64,000 nt of DNA from Meconema thalassinum (taxonomy: Eukaryota > Arthropoda > Insecta > Orthoptera > Tettigoniidae): positions 292,184,526 to 292,248,525 of the forward strand of contig OX336388.2 of NCBI GenBank assembly GCA_946902985.2. The letters run 5' to 3'. The position numbers and the translations under genes were made by a program. Positions 1-10,660 of this stretch are shown here, piece by piece; position 1 is the first letter of the stretch; each line of letters begins with the position of its first letter. The notes under the pieces are model-generated. The model ran no database searches, was not told the origin of the DNA, and saw nothing but the letters and a program-made list of their open reading frames with translations.

Positions 1-191
1 TGGCAGCGATGATCCAGGCTTAGTATACTGTCTTCCCTGCCATTCTTTAGTTATACAATTCTTACAATAATTCAAGGCTACAGAGTTGTCTAACACATAT
101 TTTAAAATATATATTTCTACCCTGGGTCTACTGACGCCGCTAGATTTTGGCATGTGCTTGCTTTACAATACGAAGTTCTAGGTAGGGGCAT

Positions 192-228
192 TTTCATTCA
201 TTCATTCATTCATTCATTCATTTATTTG
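192..228 (-). repeat. (TGAA)n tail of a LINE relic
   Basis: A run of the tetranucleotide ATTC on the plus strand (TGAA on the minus strand) lies directly downstream of the minus-strand LINE relic that ends near 230. Several Jockey/I-type LINEs end in a short microsatellite instead of poly(A), so I read this as the element's 3' tail. Confidence 0.6.
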
Positions 229-317
229 CAATGGGGGGTGTGTCCCCCGGTGGAAAATTGTATATACATAACAAATAAATAATTATACATAACAATTCAA
301 TAACAATTATACAACAA

Positions 318-893
318 TTAAACTGGAGTATTTACACAAATAGTCAGTCTTTTCTTAAATACACCTATATGTTTGGGAAAAGGCTCTAAGACTGCGGCAG
401 GTAGAGAGTTCCAGTTATCAATGGCACGGTTTACAAAAGAATATTTACCATAATTTGTTCGCTGTGGTCGGCCCTTAACTTTGAAAGGATGATCGCTCCT
501 ACCCATGTAAGTGGGCTTTCCCAATCGTTTGCTAAGCTCACCCCATGCTGGTTGATTTGTATACGTGTTGTACATAGCGCAGAGTCTAGATTTCATCCTC
601 CTAGCCTCCAGTGATTCCCACCCAAGTTTCTTTAACATACGGCTCACACTGCTCCTGTTGAAGTTGGTATTCTCCAAGTTTATTGCAGTCCTAGTTGATG
701 GATTTCGAGATCTTAGACGATTCAGGCGAACATCAGCAATGTCACAGTGTATTGGAAGTTGTGGGTTATCCATTAATTTCTTGAACTCCCTGAGGAGAGC
801 GTTTTTACGTCGAAGATTTGGTGGAAGGATGTGGCTGAGGATAGGACGACGATGTGTGGGTATAGACCTTATTGTGCCAGTGATTAGGCGCAT
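318..893 (-). pseudogene. LINE ORF2 C-terminal fragment
   Basis: A 191-codon open stretch includes GKYSFVNRAIDNWNSLP near its end, which is the conserved C-terminal signature (phenylalanine-rich, then WNSLP) of many arthropod non-LTR retrotransposons. It lies downstream of the RT fragment on the same strand, as expected for one decayed element. It has no start context of its own. A spurious plus-strand ORF overlaps it at 565-909. Confidence 0.7.
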
Positions 894-1230
894 GGTGGTG
901 TTGAGCTAGGTATCTATGAGGTTAGTGTGAGGGCTATTCAACCAAACTGGGGCACAGTACTCTGCAGCTGAAAACACAAGTCCCAAAAGCTGTACATCGA
1001 AGTGAAGTTGCCGATGAACCCCAAGTTGTGCCACATAGTTTTTGGACTATATTGTTGCGGGTTCTTACTTTGGATTTAGTATAGTGGAGGTGTTGTCTAA
1101 TGTTGTCATCTAATGTAACCCTAGGTATTTAGGGAATCTATTATGTCTCAGTAATTGATTTCCAATGAACACCTGTAATTCTTTATTAGCCATCTTGTTG
1201 TTTAGATGGAAGCAGCATACTTCTGTTTTG

Positions 1231-1827
1231 TTAGTACCTATTAAGTCTATGTCTCCACAACTTAAAGTATAGTGTCAGTTCTTTAAGGTCGTCCGTTAGG
1301 GTCATCTCTGTTTCCTCAAATGTTGTGTCTCTAGTAGCAAATGCCCAGTCAGCTGCATAACCAAATTGCCTTGAAATTGTGGCGGGTATATCTGCGATAT
1401 ATAAGCTAAATAAGATTGGAGCAAAAACAGAACCCCGAGGAAGTTCATTATTTAGCGATCTTTTGGTGCTCACATTATTCCCCATATGTACTTGGAAAAG
1501 TCTCTGACTTAGCATGTTATTCAGGAGTCGGGCAGTCGTCTTACATGGTATCACTTTCAAGAACTTGAAGAGTAGGCCATCCTTCCAGACTGTGTCATAT
1601 GCTGCTGTCAGATCGATAAAAGCCACCGATGTCTTAAGTTTTCTCTGGTAGCCTGTTGCTATGGAAGTTGTAAGAGACAATACTTGATCTGTAGTGTTTT
1701 TCTGCGGTTTGAATCCTGCCTGCTCCACTGGGATGGTCTTGATTATCTCTGGGCCAATCCTATTGAGAAGGAGCCTTTCTAGTAATGTATATGTCACACT
1801 AAGCAGGGCAGCTAACTGGTTTATCAC
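1231..1827 (-). pseudogene. LINE reverse transcriptase fragment
   Basis: A 198-codon open stretch contains the RT palm motifs: AGF, FIDLTAAYDTVW, a degenerate LPQG-type box (here LPRGSVFAP) and a decayed catalytic box reading YAADWAF where YADD is expected. Loss of the first Asp of YADD and the short length mean it is non-functional. It belongs to the decayed LINE at 192-2210. Confidence 0.8.
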
Positions 1828-2239
1828 TTGCTTGGCCTTTCTTCAAGATGGCTATGATCTTCGTTTGTTTGAATAACTTTAGCAATTGTCCACTCTGTAA
1901 TATATTCGTGAAGAAGTTGGACAACCATATTCTAGCTCTGTCTCCACAATGAATGACAAATTCCGGGTGTATGCCATCGAAACCTGGTGCTTTGTCTGGC
2001 TTAATGTCTTTAATTAGTTTAAAAAAAAAACATTTTCATTTGCAGCAGTTAACTCACCCTTAGCAAAATGTCTGGAATATTCCAAGATATCTGAGGCATC
2101 ATCTTTCAGTTCCTTCTTTATGCGTTTTGTGAAAACTTTATCCCTGCTACTTTTAGAAGTCATGACTATGTGAGAAGCAATTTTGTTTGGGTGAATATCT
2201 GGATTCATTCGTGTAATAGGTTCACCCCAGCTTCCTGGG

Positions 2240-2361
2240 AGGTGAAAATCATTCAGTGCTGGTTTGCACTAAACGGCAGATGGTCCAAAACTTCACACTT
2301 GAATTCTTTGAAACAGTCTATCGTAACGTTGGCACACTGCGGTCGTGAATGATTTTCACCT
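2240..2361. mobile_element. 122-bp MITE with 16-bp perfect inverted ends
   Basis: The segment begins with AGGTGAAAATCATTCA and ends with its exact reverse complement. It has no coding capacity. The short length and perfect termini fit a very small MITE. I see no clear target-site duplication, so the superfamily is unassigned. Confidence 0.5.
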
Positions 2362-3149
2362 TTTTCGAGAATTGAAGGTATAGTTGGGCGGCAACGATAC
2401 GACAAATGTTTCAATCGTTTTGGCGATTATGTTGAGACATAATAATAAATCGAGCAAACATTTAGTAGTAAAATCAGTTTGGTATGTCCATCTGTTATTT
2501 TTATACAGTCCATCGGAACTTGAAAAAAAAAAGGCAGCCCTCGTATTTATAATCTTTAATTTCCAACGTTGCCCAGCAGTGTTCTGCGGAAAGCTGGTCC
2601 ATCATGCTGGACTGGACCGGCTCATCCTTAGACAAAGCCACCCGTAATCTCTGGCCCACATATTGTCCGCGGGAATAATGCATCTTGTGCATCGACCAGT
2701 TCTATCGCCCATTGGCACAATTCCTGCAAGGTCTTGCACTTCCCATGACGTCATTAGAGGTGACTTCCCACTCAGTGCTTTAGTCACTCCCCAGTGGTAT
2801 CAAAATAAACTGTGAGTAGTTATTTATTGTTAAAACATGTATGACAATATTTTCAAAAGTAAAAGATTGAAGTCTCGCTCGCGCGTGACAGTCACAGAGC
2901 TGTGGATAAAGCAGTAACATTGGTTTTTAATGCGGAGTGCGTGCACATCCTTGCACTAGTATGGGAGGGGACCCGATAACACAAGGTTTCCGTGTGACAG
3001 GACAGGCTTTACATGGGCAGAATGGTACAGCCCGCATTGTAATACAGTCATCCAAATATTCTTAGTTACACTCTCACACCACCACTACAACACTACACAC
3101 TCAATTACTAAAGAACTCGACTAATTCCATACACACATTATAAGCTACA
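2362..3149. other. Unassigned intergenic stretch
   Basis: Short overlapping minus-strand ORFs (2501-2787) contain no recognisable domain. A GC-richer part (2640-2800, 2880-3010) could be old coding or regulatory DNA, but nothing in it identifies a gene. Confidence 0.4.
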
Positions 3150-3475
3150 CTAACTTCGGTGGCGTAGTGGGTAGCATGCTGAACTGCTATGCCCAAGATC
3201 GTGGGTTCAAACCCGTCCAATGTCGTCAGATTTTTAAGAGCGTTAAAATCCTTCAGTATGCCTTCCTTCGGAGGGGAAGTAAAGCCGGTGGTCCCATTTC
3301 ATAGATTTATGGCATGAAAAGGAACCCTCCACTATAATTGGTAGTGAGTAGAAACATTTGTAGATTATTTGGTTAGAAACGCTCCATCAAGTTCTAACGT
3401 TCGCCACTAGTTGTCAGTGACAGTGGCGTATGGTGGCCAAACTTGGAACTACATGAAATTGAACTTGTTGGGAGC
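3150..3475 (+). mobile_element. tRNA-derived SINE, family A (copy 1)
   Basis: The head has a pol III A box (GTAGTGGGTAGCATGCTG) and B box (GGGTTCAAACCC). The family body follows, containing CCTTCCTTCGGAGGGGAAG. The same body recurs at 6433, 9391(-), 14448(-), 41948, 53195(-) and 54155. This copy lacks the distal tail found in the full-length copies. Confidence 0.8.
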
Positions 3476-3700
3476 CTACGGGAGTTCAATTAAAAATGCC
3501 GTGCTATGGCCATTGGCTGCAATTCAAATATATATTGTACACTAACGTGAGGCTTTTAATAACTTATTCTAATAAAAATGCCGACCAACGCCAAACATGT
3601 CATTACTGTAATTACTATATCACAAAACCCATTGGAAGTCTCTATTTTATATTTCACATCAATTACGATATTGCTGCTAAGACTTTCAATTAAATTGCAT

Positions 3701-3750
3701 CTCACAGTTAAGCAACATTGGGCAAGCTCTCCCTGAGATGGGTGATCATA
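3701..3750 (+). ncRNA. 5S rRNA-like fragment (pseudogene or SINE remnant)
   Basis: The stretch CAGTTAAGCAACATTGGGC, followed 15-20 bases on by GAGATGGGTGATCA, resembles the 5S rRNA core (AAGTTAAGCAACGTCGGGC and GGATGGGTGACC). The 5' and 3' thirds of 5S are not recognisable. It may be a 5S pseudogene or a relic of a 5S-derived SINE. Confidence 0.35.
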
Positions 3751-4084
3751 TCGAATATCATCATCAAAATAGATTGTGGCCAGCTAATGACCAAGTACTG
3801 CTCGGTTCCAAGCTCTGTGAACTTGCGGGATGAAGGGCAGAGGCAGGGTAGGAGCAGGTGAGAATTGAGACGCCTGTCGATAGACCTGACATTCTCGTCT
3901 ATTCCAATACTGCTAACATGGGTCTTTTCTGAAACCAGAGTGGCGTTGGGAATGAGTGACTGAGTCACCGACTAATGTATTTGCTTCCCTTACTACGCAA
4001 GGACCGAGAAACCTCATTACTCGTCACCACCACAACTCATAGTCTGCGATGCACATTCCTCTCAGGTCCACGAAGCTTAGACCC

Positions 4085-4681
4085 GAGCAGTAAATAACTC
4101 TTCATGATTTCAGTTTTCTTTGGAGCCAATATTCCTTCATTCTCTTGCTCACAGCTTCTTTATTTTCAGCTGCCCAATGTTGTTTCTTCTCGGTCGCTGT
4201 TTCAGGCTCTAGGAACCCCTCAAATGTGTGCATCTTATTTCTGTTGCGGATGTCTTCATCAGTGATGTTCATTTCTTGTAGATCCTTGTTGGTGTTAGCA
4301 AATCATTTTTCATAAGAGTTGCCTTTTCTATTGGGCTTGTTGAAGTTGTTAAAAAATTTCTTAGTGAGTCTGTCGTCAGACATTCTTAAAACATGTCCAA
4401 AGAATTGAACCCTTCGTTTTCGTGTGGTATCTGATGTTCTGCCTCATGTTTTATATACTTCTTTGCTACTGCGTAATCGGTAGCCTATTTGTCAGCACAT
4501 TTTTTGGTCTGAGAATTTTTCTTAATATGTTTCGTTCCTTTCTTTCAATTTCATTAATGTATTTTTAGTTGTTAGTCCTGGGCATTCCGAAGCATACAGG
4601 CACTCTGGTTGAATTACTGTTTGATAGTGTCGTAGTTTAGTCCCAATAGAAATCGCTTTCTTGTCCGTTAGCTTGGATTAT
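4085..4681 (-). mobile_element. RTE-like LINE C-terminal relic, downstream part
   Basis: The minus strand reads in broken frames through the same type of C-terminal region as the LINE at 37.7-38.2 kb. It includes a motif resembling RRKRRVQFFGHVLRM..DDRLTKKFF and a C-terminal tract of Asn, Lys and Glu. A SINE with a target duplication (4682-5057) splits it from the KYLGE-coding part. Confidence 0.6.
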
Positions 4682-4691
4682 CTCACCAAGG

Positions 4692-5047
4692 ACCGGGTGA
4701 GTTAGCCGAGGTCGTGACGGCATGACTAATGGAAGTCGCTCACATCCGGGAGGCGAGGAGGTTCGAATCCCCCCGCCGGCAACCTTGAAGATGGTCTTCT
4801 GTGGTTTCACATCTTCCTTCCAAGAAAATGCCGGGGTTGGTCCCTAACTATAGGCCACAGCCGCTACCTTCCAACTCCTCGACCTTCCCTTCCAACTTTC
4901 CTCCCCAACGGTACTTGTAGCTTACCCATTGGGTGTCCGTCTCGAAGCAGCTACAAAACTGGCGAGCCGAACATGTCCTCGGACACTCCCGGCACTTTAA
5001 AAAAAAGCCATACGCTAAAAAAAAAAAAAAAAAAAAAAAAAAAACAC
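4692..5047 (+). mobile_element. tRNA-derived SINE, family F, with 10-bp target duplication
   Basis: The head has pol III boxes (GGGTGAGTTAGCCGAGG and GAGGTTCGAATCCCC), followed by a unique body and a poly(A) tail of about 24 bases. The 10-bp target duplication CTCACCAAGG occurs at 4682-4691 and 5048-5057. It interrupts an RTE-like LINE relic. Confidence 0.85.
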
Positions 5048-5057
5048 CTCACCAAGG

Positions 5058-5160
5058 TACTTGAAATTTACAACTTTACTTATCTTGCACTCTTTTGATG
5101 TCGAATATCATTCAAGCATTTATTTAAATTTACTATTAATATTAACGGTCGTGTCAGATG
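5058..5160 (-). mobile_element. RTE-like LINE relic, upstream part
   Basis: The minus strand reads VVNFKYLGE, matching the FKYLG motif that follows the RT domain of many LINEs. It continues the relic at 4085-4681 across the inserted SINE. Confidence 0.55.
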
Positions 5161-5312
5161 TCCCTATTTGGAACTGTGTATCATTTCTTCCTCTAAAACA
5201 ATATCTAGCAGTCAAAAATAAATAAAATTGTAAAGTCGTTAACATGAAACCATTATCGCTATAAATCGTGAAATATGTGGTATTTTTCCGTATTGATTCA
5301 ACTTAATAAATA

Positions 5313-5342
5313 CTAGCATTACCCGTCGCGGGTTCACCCGCG
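5313..5342 (-). mobile_element. Helitron 3' terminus (CTAG plus hairpin)
   Basis: Read on the minus strand this ends in a perfect 7-bp-stem hairpin (CGCGGGT, GA loop, ACCCGCG), then a 10-base spacer, CTAG and a flanking T. This is the canonical Helitron 3' end. The element body extends to higher coordinates. I could not place its 5' end. Confidence 0.7.
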
Positions 5343-5679
5343 AATATTCTAGTTGTAAAGAGTACACTTAACAAAATCTCAATCATGAATGCTATGACTG
5401 ATTTATCCTTGGTATGAATAATCAGACTTTATCAATTCAGCTACTGGTGCAGTGGTTAGGGGTTTGTCATTCCTTCATAGGTATATCAGAGCGAAGTTAG
5501 TTTTCTGGGAATATCACAGACACTGTTAATTTAAGGGACTTTAAATGTGGTTTTCGGAGACTCTTTATAGTCGGGTGAGAAAGACCTTTCGTACCACACT
5601 CACACGTGAAAATTGCGTGAAAAAATTCTAGAGTGCCCCTTGACCCCCTTAAGCGCATTATACTGTATGTATTGATGAA

Positions 5680-6920
5680 TTGTAGGTATATTTCATTAGA
5701 AAGCTAACTATTGCAATGGGTACCATGTTTCGACTTCCGGAAAATTTCGACATATCTTCACGTTTCACATCCCCTAGACCCCAAAACACCGTCAGTTCAA
5801 AAGAGTATATATATATAATTTACAGTATGTTTGTATAGATATCAGTTTCTTGTGGACACGATAACTGCCGTAATTTTGCACCAATCACTTTGATTTTTTT
5901 ACATAATATGTATCCCCTTAAAATCTCGGTCGAGTTCGTTAATGGGCAAAATCGGTCAAAGGGGGTGAAAATGGGAGGCTTTTTTAGAAAAAGTGAAATA
6001 TCACTATAACTCTCTTAATATCTGAAATACTGAATCCATTCAAAGTTCATACTATGTGTCGGATAAGGCCCTAAAATTTATTTTTGAAATGTTTTTTGAT
6101 AGCACCAACCATTGACCAAAGGGGTGGGAAGAAGTGGGTTTTTCGGGAAACATTAATCATATCTCTCTTAATAGGCACAATATCAAAACCATACAAAATG
6201 GACAATATTCCTCCAATAATTACCTAGAACTTTTGTCTGAAAGAATTTTTGATATGACCCACCATTACAACATGGGATGAGCAAAATGATTTAAACTATA
6301 AGAAAATGCCAAGTGCCATGAGAGGTTGGCATGACAACTTTACTAAATTGATAAGGGATGAGCCATCAGCAGTTGCTATGACAACGCCACTGCACGCGAT
6401 CACATTCAGTTTTCCATCTGTCTGTGGGAAGCGACTTCGGTATCGGAACTGGTAGCATGCTGAACTTCTATGCCCAAGGTCGCTGGTTACAAGCCGGCCG
6501 AAGTCGTCGGATTTTCAAAGAGCGCTGAAAATCCCTCAGTATGCTTTCCTTCAGAAGGAAAGTCCAACGTTCGTTGCAAGTTGCTGGTTGCGGTGGCATC
6601 TAGTAGCCAAGTTCACAGCAAGGTGTCGTTGACGGTATATTTGGTACCAACATTAGGAAATACTACTTGAAATTGACGATCTGCAGTCCTTACCTGAATT
6701 ACAGACTAATACAACCATCACAATTAACACCGTTTATCAGACAGATTCTACACATACCCAATGTACACGGGGTTACATGACCACGTTGTCACAGCCCCTA
6801 AACTGAGGAACCAACCAACATCACTGCGGGAGATAAAATTTTGCGTGAAGAAGTAATAGACTGTTAGATAGTTACACATCAGATCCAAACCTTGCATAAG
6901 GACATTGTGATCACAAGTAT
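5680..6920 (+). repeat. Dispersed repeat block, copy 1 (paralogue at 40.4-42.7 kb)
   Basis: This block aligns over its whole length with 40440-42440, including an embedded family-A SINE at the same internal position. The block resumes at 9195-9395, matching 42441-42680. Copy 2 therefore lacks the Helentron-like insertion at 6921-9194, and copy 1 lacks the 742-bp insertion seen in copy 2. Confidence 0.8.
6433..6812 (+). mobile_element. SINE family A (copy 2)
   Basis: It has the family-A head (GGTAGCATGCTGAACTTC), body and the distal tail containing CCAATGTACACGGGG and ACTGAGGAACCAACCAAC. It sits inside the paralogous block at the same position as the copy at 41948, so the insertion predates duplication of the block. 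Confidence 0.8.
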
Positions 6921-7094
6921 AACAAGATGTTCAGTAAAGAACATATAGCCTACTTTCTCCTAAATTCATGGGTTTAGTTATAACTTTTTGTCCACTTCAA
7001 GGAGTATAATTGAATGTTGGTTGTAGTAGCTTGTCGAAATACAACGTGCTATACGGATATTAAACGTTGATTGATTGAATCAACACCTGAATTA

Positions 7095-7372
7095 TATATA
7101 CACACACTAATACAGCCATCACAATAACACAGGTCATGAGACAAAATTCAACACTGACCCAAGTACACGAGGCTAAATGACCATGATGTCCATGCATCTC
7201 AAATGAAACAACAACAACATTTTCTTACCCAAATCCTTACTCGTATAAAAGTTCATACAATAGTAAGCCTACAGACGTCACAATGACTCAGGGTATCAGA
7301 CAACGTCTACACACTACCCAAGTACACGGGGCTACAAGACCATGATGCCGCAAAACCCCTAAAGAATCAACA
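7095..7372 (+). repeat. Two fragments of the SINE family A tail
   Basis: Two adjacent diverged segments match the distal tail of family A: CAAGTACACGAGGCTAAATG near 7165 and CAAGTACACGGGGCTACAAG near 7320. Each ends in an ACAAC-rich run. Confidence 0.55.
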
Positions 7373-7500
7373 ACAAAAATGACGACAACAACAATAGACT
7401 CTACCGCGGATAAAGGACAAATTGTAATCGCTCTAGTCGAGTGTTATGAGTAGCCTACAGCATATTATATAATATTTTTGATTGCAAATACACACAATAT

Positions 7501-7950
7501 TTTTTTTATTTTTATTTTATTTTTACCCTCCAGGTTGGTGGAGCCCACGGACTCAGCGAGGGAACTCACCACTACCGCCTCTACGGGCAGTGTCCTAGAG
7601 CTGGGAACATCGAATCGGAAGGGATACAACTGGTGAGGTGGGATTGGCGAACAGGGGCCTCATGAAGGAAGGGATGGTTAGGTTGGATAGGCAAGGTAGA
7701 GGGAAGGAGGTGGCCGTGGCCTTGAAGAAGGTACTATCCCGGCATTTGCCCGAAGACGAAGTGGGAAACCACGGAAAACCACTTCGAGGATAGCTGAGTG
7801 GGAATCGAACCCCCTCTACTCATTTGGGCCACCCGAGGCTCAGTAGACCCCGTTCCAGTCCTCGTACCACTTTTCAAATTTCGTGGCAGAGCCGGGAATC
7901 GAACTCAGGACCTCCGGGGCGGCAGCTAACCGCTACGCTATGGAGGCGAC
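7501..7950 (-). mobile_element. tRNA-derived SINE, family C (copy 1)
   Basis: On the minus strand a tRNA-like head (A box TAGCGTAGCGGTTAGCTG, B box GAGTTCGATTCCC) at 7875-7950 leads into a ~400-bp body and an A-rich 3' end (T-rich run at 7500-7532). The flanks CACAATAT and CACATAATAT suggest a degenerate target duplication. A related shorter copy is at 53810-54045. Confidence 0.7.
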
Positions 7951-8469
7951 TCACATAATATATGCTTAACATTATAATGTGTGAGTAGTTATGAATCAAT
8001 AAGTACAAAGAAACGAAGTAAATATATTCGAACCTATAGACTATGAGGCTAGATCGCTACCACTGCGTCACGTATGTGATACAATAATCCCGTATGAATA
8101 GCTTCTTTAGTACAAATGTATCTTTTTTGTGCTGAAATCAACGATTTCCCTAACGTTTTTTGGCCCTTCTATAAACCATTTGGTATTAAATATGTATTAT
8201 TTTGTTCAGTACATTCCTAAAAGGATATAACCTTATGCAGTTACGGATATATATGGATTTACGAGCACAGATAGCGGCCATTTTGTCTACGGGACGTCAC
8301 GACCCACAACGATATTGTATCGTCAATCGGACCTGTTAAGTCACATCTAAGGTTACATATTCTATTATAATGGGCTAATATCCTACCGGTCACCTCCTTG
8401 AGGACAGTTTAAACCTCCATATGTACTATAAGCTGAATTGTTGAGGTCAGACCTTGTTGAATCGTAAGT

Positions 8470-9075
8470 TACGGTTGGGCTATAATACTGGCATGATTCA
8501 TACATCCACCATACAGAAACTATTTGGCTGATGACCCTGTAGTTTGGACAAAATACGTTTCCCACATTAAGGTATATTGTTGCAAAATTTTGTTGAGATG
8601 GGATGATTAGGTTAGTCATAATTTGATTTAAGCTCAGAACATTTGGGTGGGCGCCATTTCGTTTTTGTTTTGATGGCGGCGATATACAACACGACACTGA
8701 GTTGTCCCTTGCTAGTGCTATCTCTGTGCCAAAGGTGATTCGATTTGGGTTTCGTTGTGTTTGAATTGATAGGGGGAATCGATTTGCACACATGCATGAC
8801 CGCCATCTGCAAACTATTGGTCGGATGACCCTGTAGTTTGGTCAAAAGACACTTCCCACATGAAGGTATGTTGTTGCAAAATTTGGTAGAGATCAGATGA
8901 TTAGGTTAGTCGTAATTTGAATTAAGCTTTGAATATTTGGGTGGCCGCCATTACGTTTCTGTCAAGATGGTGGCGATATAAAACATGACACCGAGGTGCC
9001 CTTTGCTAGTGCTACCTCTGTACCAAATTGCGTTCAATTCGGTTTCACCGTGTTCGAATTGATAGAGGGGGAGAC
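8470..9075. repeat. ~330-bp minisatellite inside element H1
   Basis: About two diverged units carry the recurring phrases GATGATTAGGTTAGTC, CTTGCTAGTGCTA and TGTTTGAATTGATAG. The same units appear in opposite orientation at 14915-15600 inside H2. ORFs here are by-products of the repeat and show no domain. Confidence 0.7.
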
Positions 9076-9194
9076 AGACATTCAGAGTACACACACTCAC
9101 ATAGACTCACACACACAGACAGACACACAATTTTCGGCCCTGTGTAGATCTCATAAGTCTACTTTAATTTTTTGCAAAAATCGAAAGTAGGCTA

Positions 9195-9390
9195 AAAATG
9201 AACCCCAAATGACAAGAAGGTTCCCATAAGACAATAAAACTATGCATACAAAAACGAAAAAAAAGTTAATTAACCTCAAATTGTAAAATACTTTCTTGCA
9301 ATAAATGAGGTCTGATCCTCCTACGAAAACCTGCATATTTTGCCTATTATAGCCTATCCCCTAGTTTGCCCGGTGAAATCTACCTCCGCC
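9195..9390 (+). repeat. Continuation of dispersed block copy 1
   Basis: The sequence from AATGAACCCCAAATGAC through CCTCCGCCTTCCGGCG matches 42441-42665, resuming the block interrupted by H1. Confidence 0.75.
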
Positions 9391-9775
9391 TTCCGGCGTG
9401 CCGAAAGAATTTTTTTAAATTCAAGGAAGGACTGCAGATTTTGAATTCTTCAAATAGTTCCTACTTTTGCCGCCCAACGCCACCGCCAACGACTACTAGT
9501 TCAGAACTTAGCTACTAGACGCCACCGCAGTCGGCTCCTGGCAACGAACGTAGAAACCTAAGAGCGTTGTTTACATTCTTAACCTACATATAATTTAGCT
9601 TCACACAGGTGTAATTAGTGGAAGGTTCTTTAACATGCCATAAATCTATGACAAGGGACCGCCGGCTTTACTTCTCCTCCGAAGGAAGGCATACTGAGGG
9701 ATTTTTAACGCTCTTAAAAATCCGACGACTTCGGCCGGGTTTGAATCCGAAGCCGCTAAGTAAAGAGTAAATTAC
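9391..9775 (-). mobile_element. SINE family A (copy 3)
   Basis: This is a minus-strand copy. The tRNA-like head is at 9735-9775 (CCGGGTTTGAATCC on the plus strand) and the shared body includes CCTCCGAAGGAAGGCATACT on the plus strand. It lies directly beside the 3' side of the paralogous block. Confidence 0.75.
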
Positions 9776-9812
9776 TAATACAGTAGTAATGAATGTGGCA
9801 TATGAATAATAA

Positions 9813-10045
9813 TGTACTAATAATAATAATAACAATAATAATAATAATCACAATGTTACAAACCTTTCTATAATTTCCTAAATAACAGCCTATCCTAGCT
9901 CAGTCATACTGTAACGTGTTTTTCGAGGGTATTTTACGCCACTGACATAAGTCAGTAGGAAGCCATTCAATGTTTATTTACGCGGCAACTTGTCCAGCCA
10001 AGATAATTTTCATTTAACTTATTATTATTATTATTATTATTATTT
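9813..10045. repeat. AAT/TTA microsatellites
   Basis: (AAT)n-type runs lie at 9813-9850 and (TTA)n at 10017-10044, followed by a G run near 10048. No gene is seen between them. Confidence 0.8.
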
Positions 10046-10369
10046 TGGGGGGGGGGAGTTTGTTCCTTAAAGATTATAAGTATACAGATAGGTTTTCGAT
10101 TTTATAGAAAACGCTATCAAGCGAATTATTACGACCAACATTATCACGGAAAATTATATGATTACGGAATTTTACGGATTTTAGTCAGTTAGGGTTTATT
10201 GTGAGAGAGATGAGTCATTGGGAATTCAGATACAGGAATATTCTTGTCGAGAAGCGATGACGAAACCGAGGAACACTTCCGGCTGGCTGTATCATGAAAA
10301 GGCGAATTAGACTGGAACGGCAATTCTACATCACGCCGAGTAAAATGACCCTTATATCTGGAGTCAGCG

Positions 10370-10578
10370 TGGTGGCTCAGCCAATCAGGAGAGTCCGGAC
10401 CACTGGGTGACGGCACTGGAGAGGGGATTCGGCGAGTGCATAAAGTGTTCGCGTGCCGAGAAGAAGCGGCTATTAACATTGTAAAACTTGACCAAGTGGT
10501 CGCTCGTTTGGTTGGTTCCGGTGTGATCGGACCATAACTTTAACATTTCAACAACAATCTCCACAAGTGACGAAGAAG
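10370..10578 (+). promoter_or_regulatory. Possible CCAAT-type promoter and 5' UTR
   Basis: A CCAAT box (CAGCCAATCAGG) lies about 200 bases before an ATG in good context. The region has more G+C and CpG than its AT-rich surroundings. No TATA box is obvious, as in many insect housekeeping promoters. Confidence 0.3.
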
Positions 10579-10655
10579 ATGGCGACGTCCAGAAGGCTGA
10601 TGGAAGCTCTCTTGAACCATCACGTACGAGGGAAATGCTACGGCTATTTCCAATG
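10579..10655 (+). CDS. Candidate first coding exon of an unrecognised host gene
   Basis: The ATG stands in favourable context (GAAGAAGATGG). It opens 25 codons plus two bases and runs into a strong splice donor (CAATG then GTAAGC at 10656), giving a phase-2 intron. The encoded start, MATSRRLMEALLNHH, is not a family I recognise. I could not find a phase-compatible next exon within the next few kilobases. A minus-strand ORF over the same region (10385-10699) shows no domain. This is inference from signals only. Confidence 0.3.
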
Positions 10656-10660
10656 GTAAG

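Larger units (their letters stand above)
192..2210 (-). mobile_element. Decayed Jockey/I-type LINE
   Basis: Minus-strand protein remnants occur in LINE order. A short N-terminal piece (2014-2208) is followed by reverse transcriptase (1231-1827), a C-terminal block (318-893) and the TGAA tail. The pieces lie in different frames separated by stops, so the copy is dead. A motif resembling AEYCAPVW, typical of the region after the RT of insect LINEs, can be read near 930-960. The RT resembles the better-preserved LINE at 23.2-26.1 kb, but the C-terminus is of another type, so the two are probably different families. Confidence 0.75.
6921..9194 (+). mobile_element. Helentron-like hairpin-ended element H1
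   Basis: The 5' end is AACAAGATGTTCAGTAAAGAAC (a small hairpin) followed by ATAGCCTACTTTC. The 3' end is a GT/CA-rich tract and then a hairpin whose arms repeat that CTACTTTC/GAAAGTAGGCT sequence. Copy 2 of the host block (42430-42445) is uninterrupted at this point, which fixes both boundaries to within a few bases. There is no coding capacity. SINE pieces have inserted within it (7095-7372, 7501-7950). Repeating the 5' subterminal motif in a 3' hairpin, together with internal minisatellites, resembles Helentron/DINE-type elements. Confidence 0.6.

Noticed and set aside
8383..8845. ORFs of 136 and 77 codons in the H1 minisatellite
   Set aside because: Related units in H2 do not preserve the frames consistently and no domain is present, so coding is unlikely.
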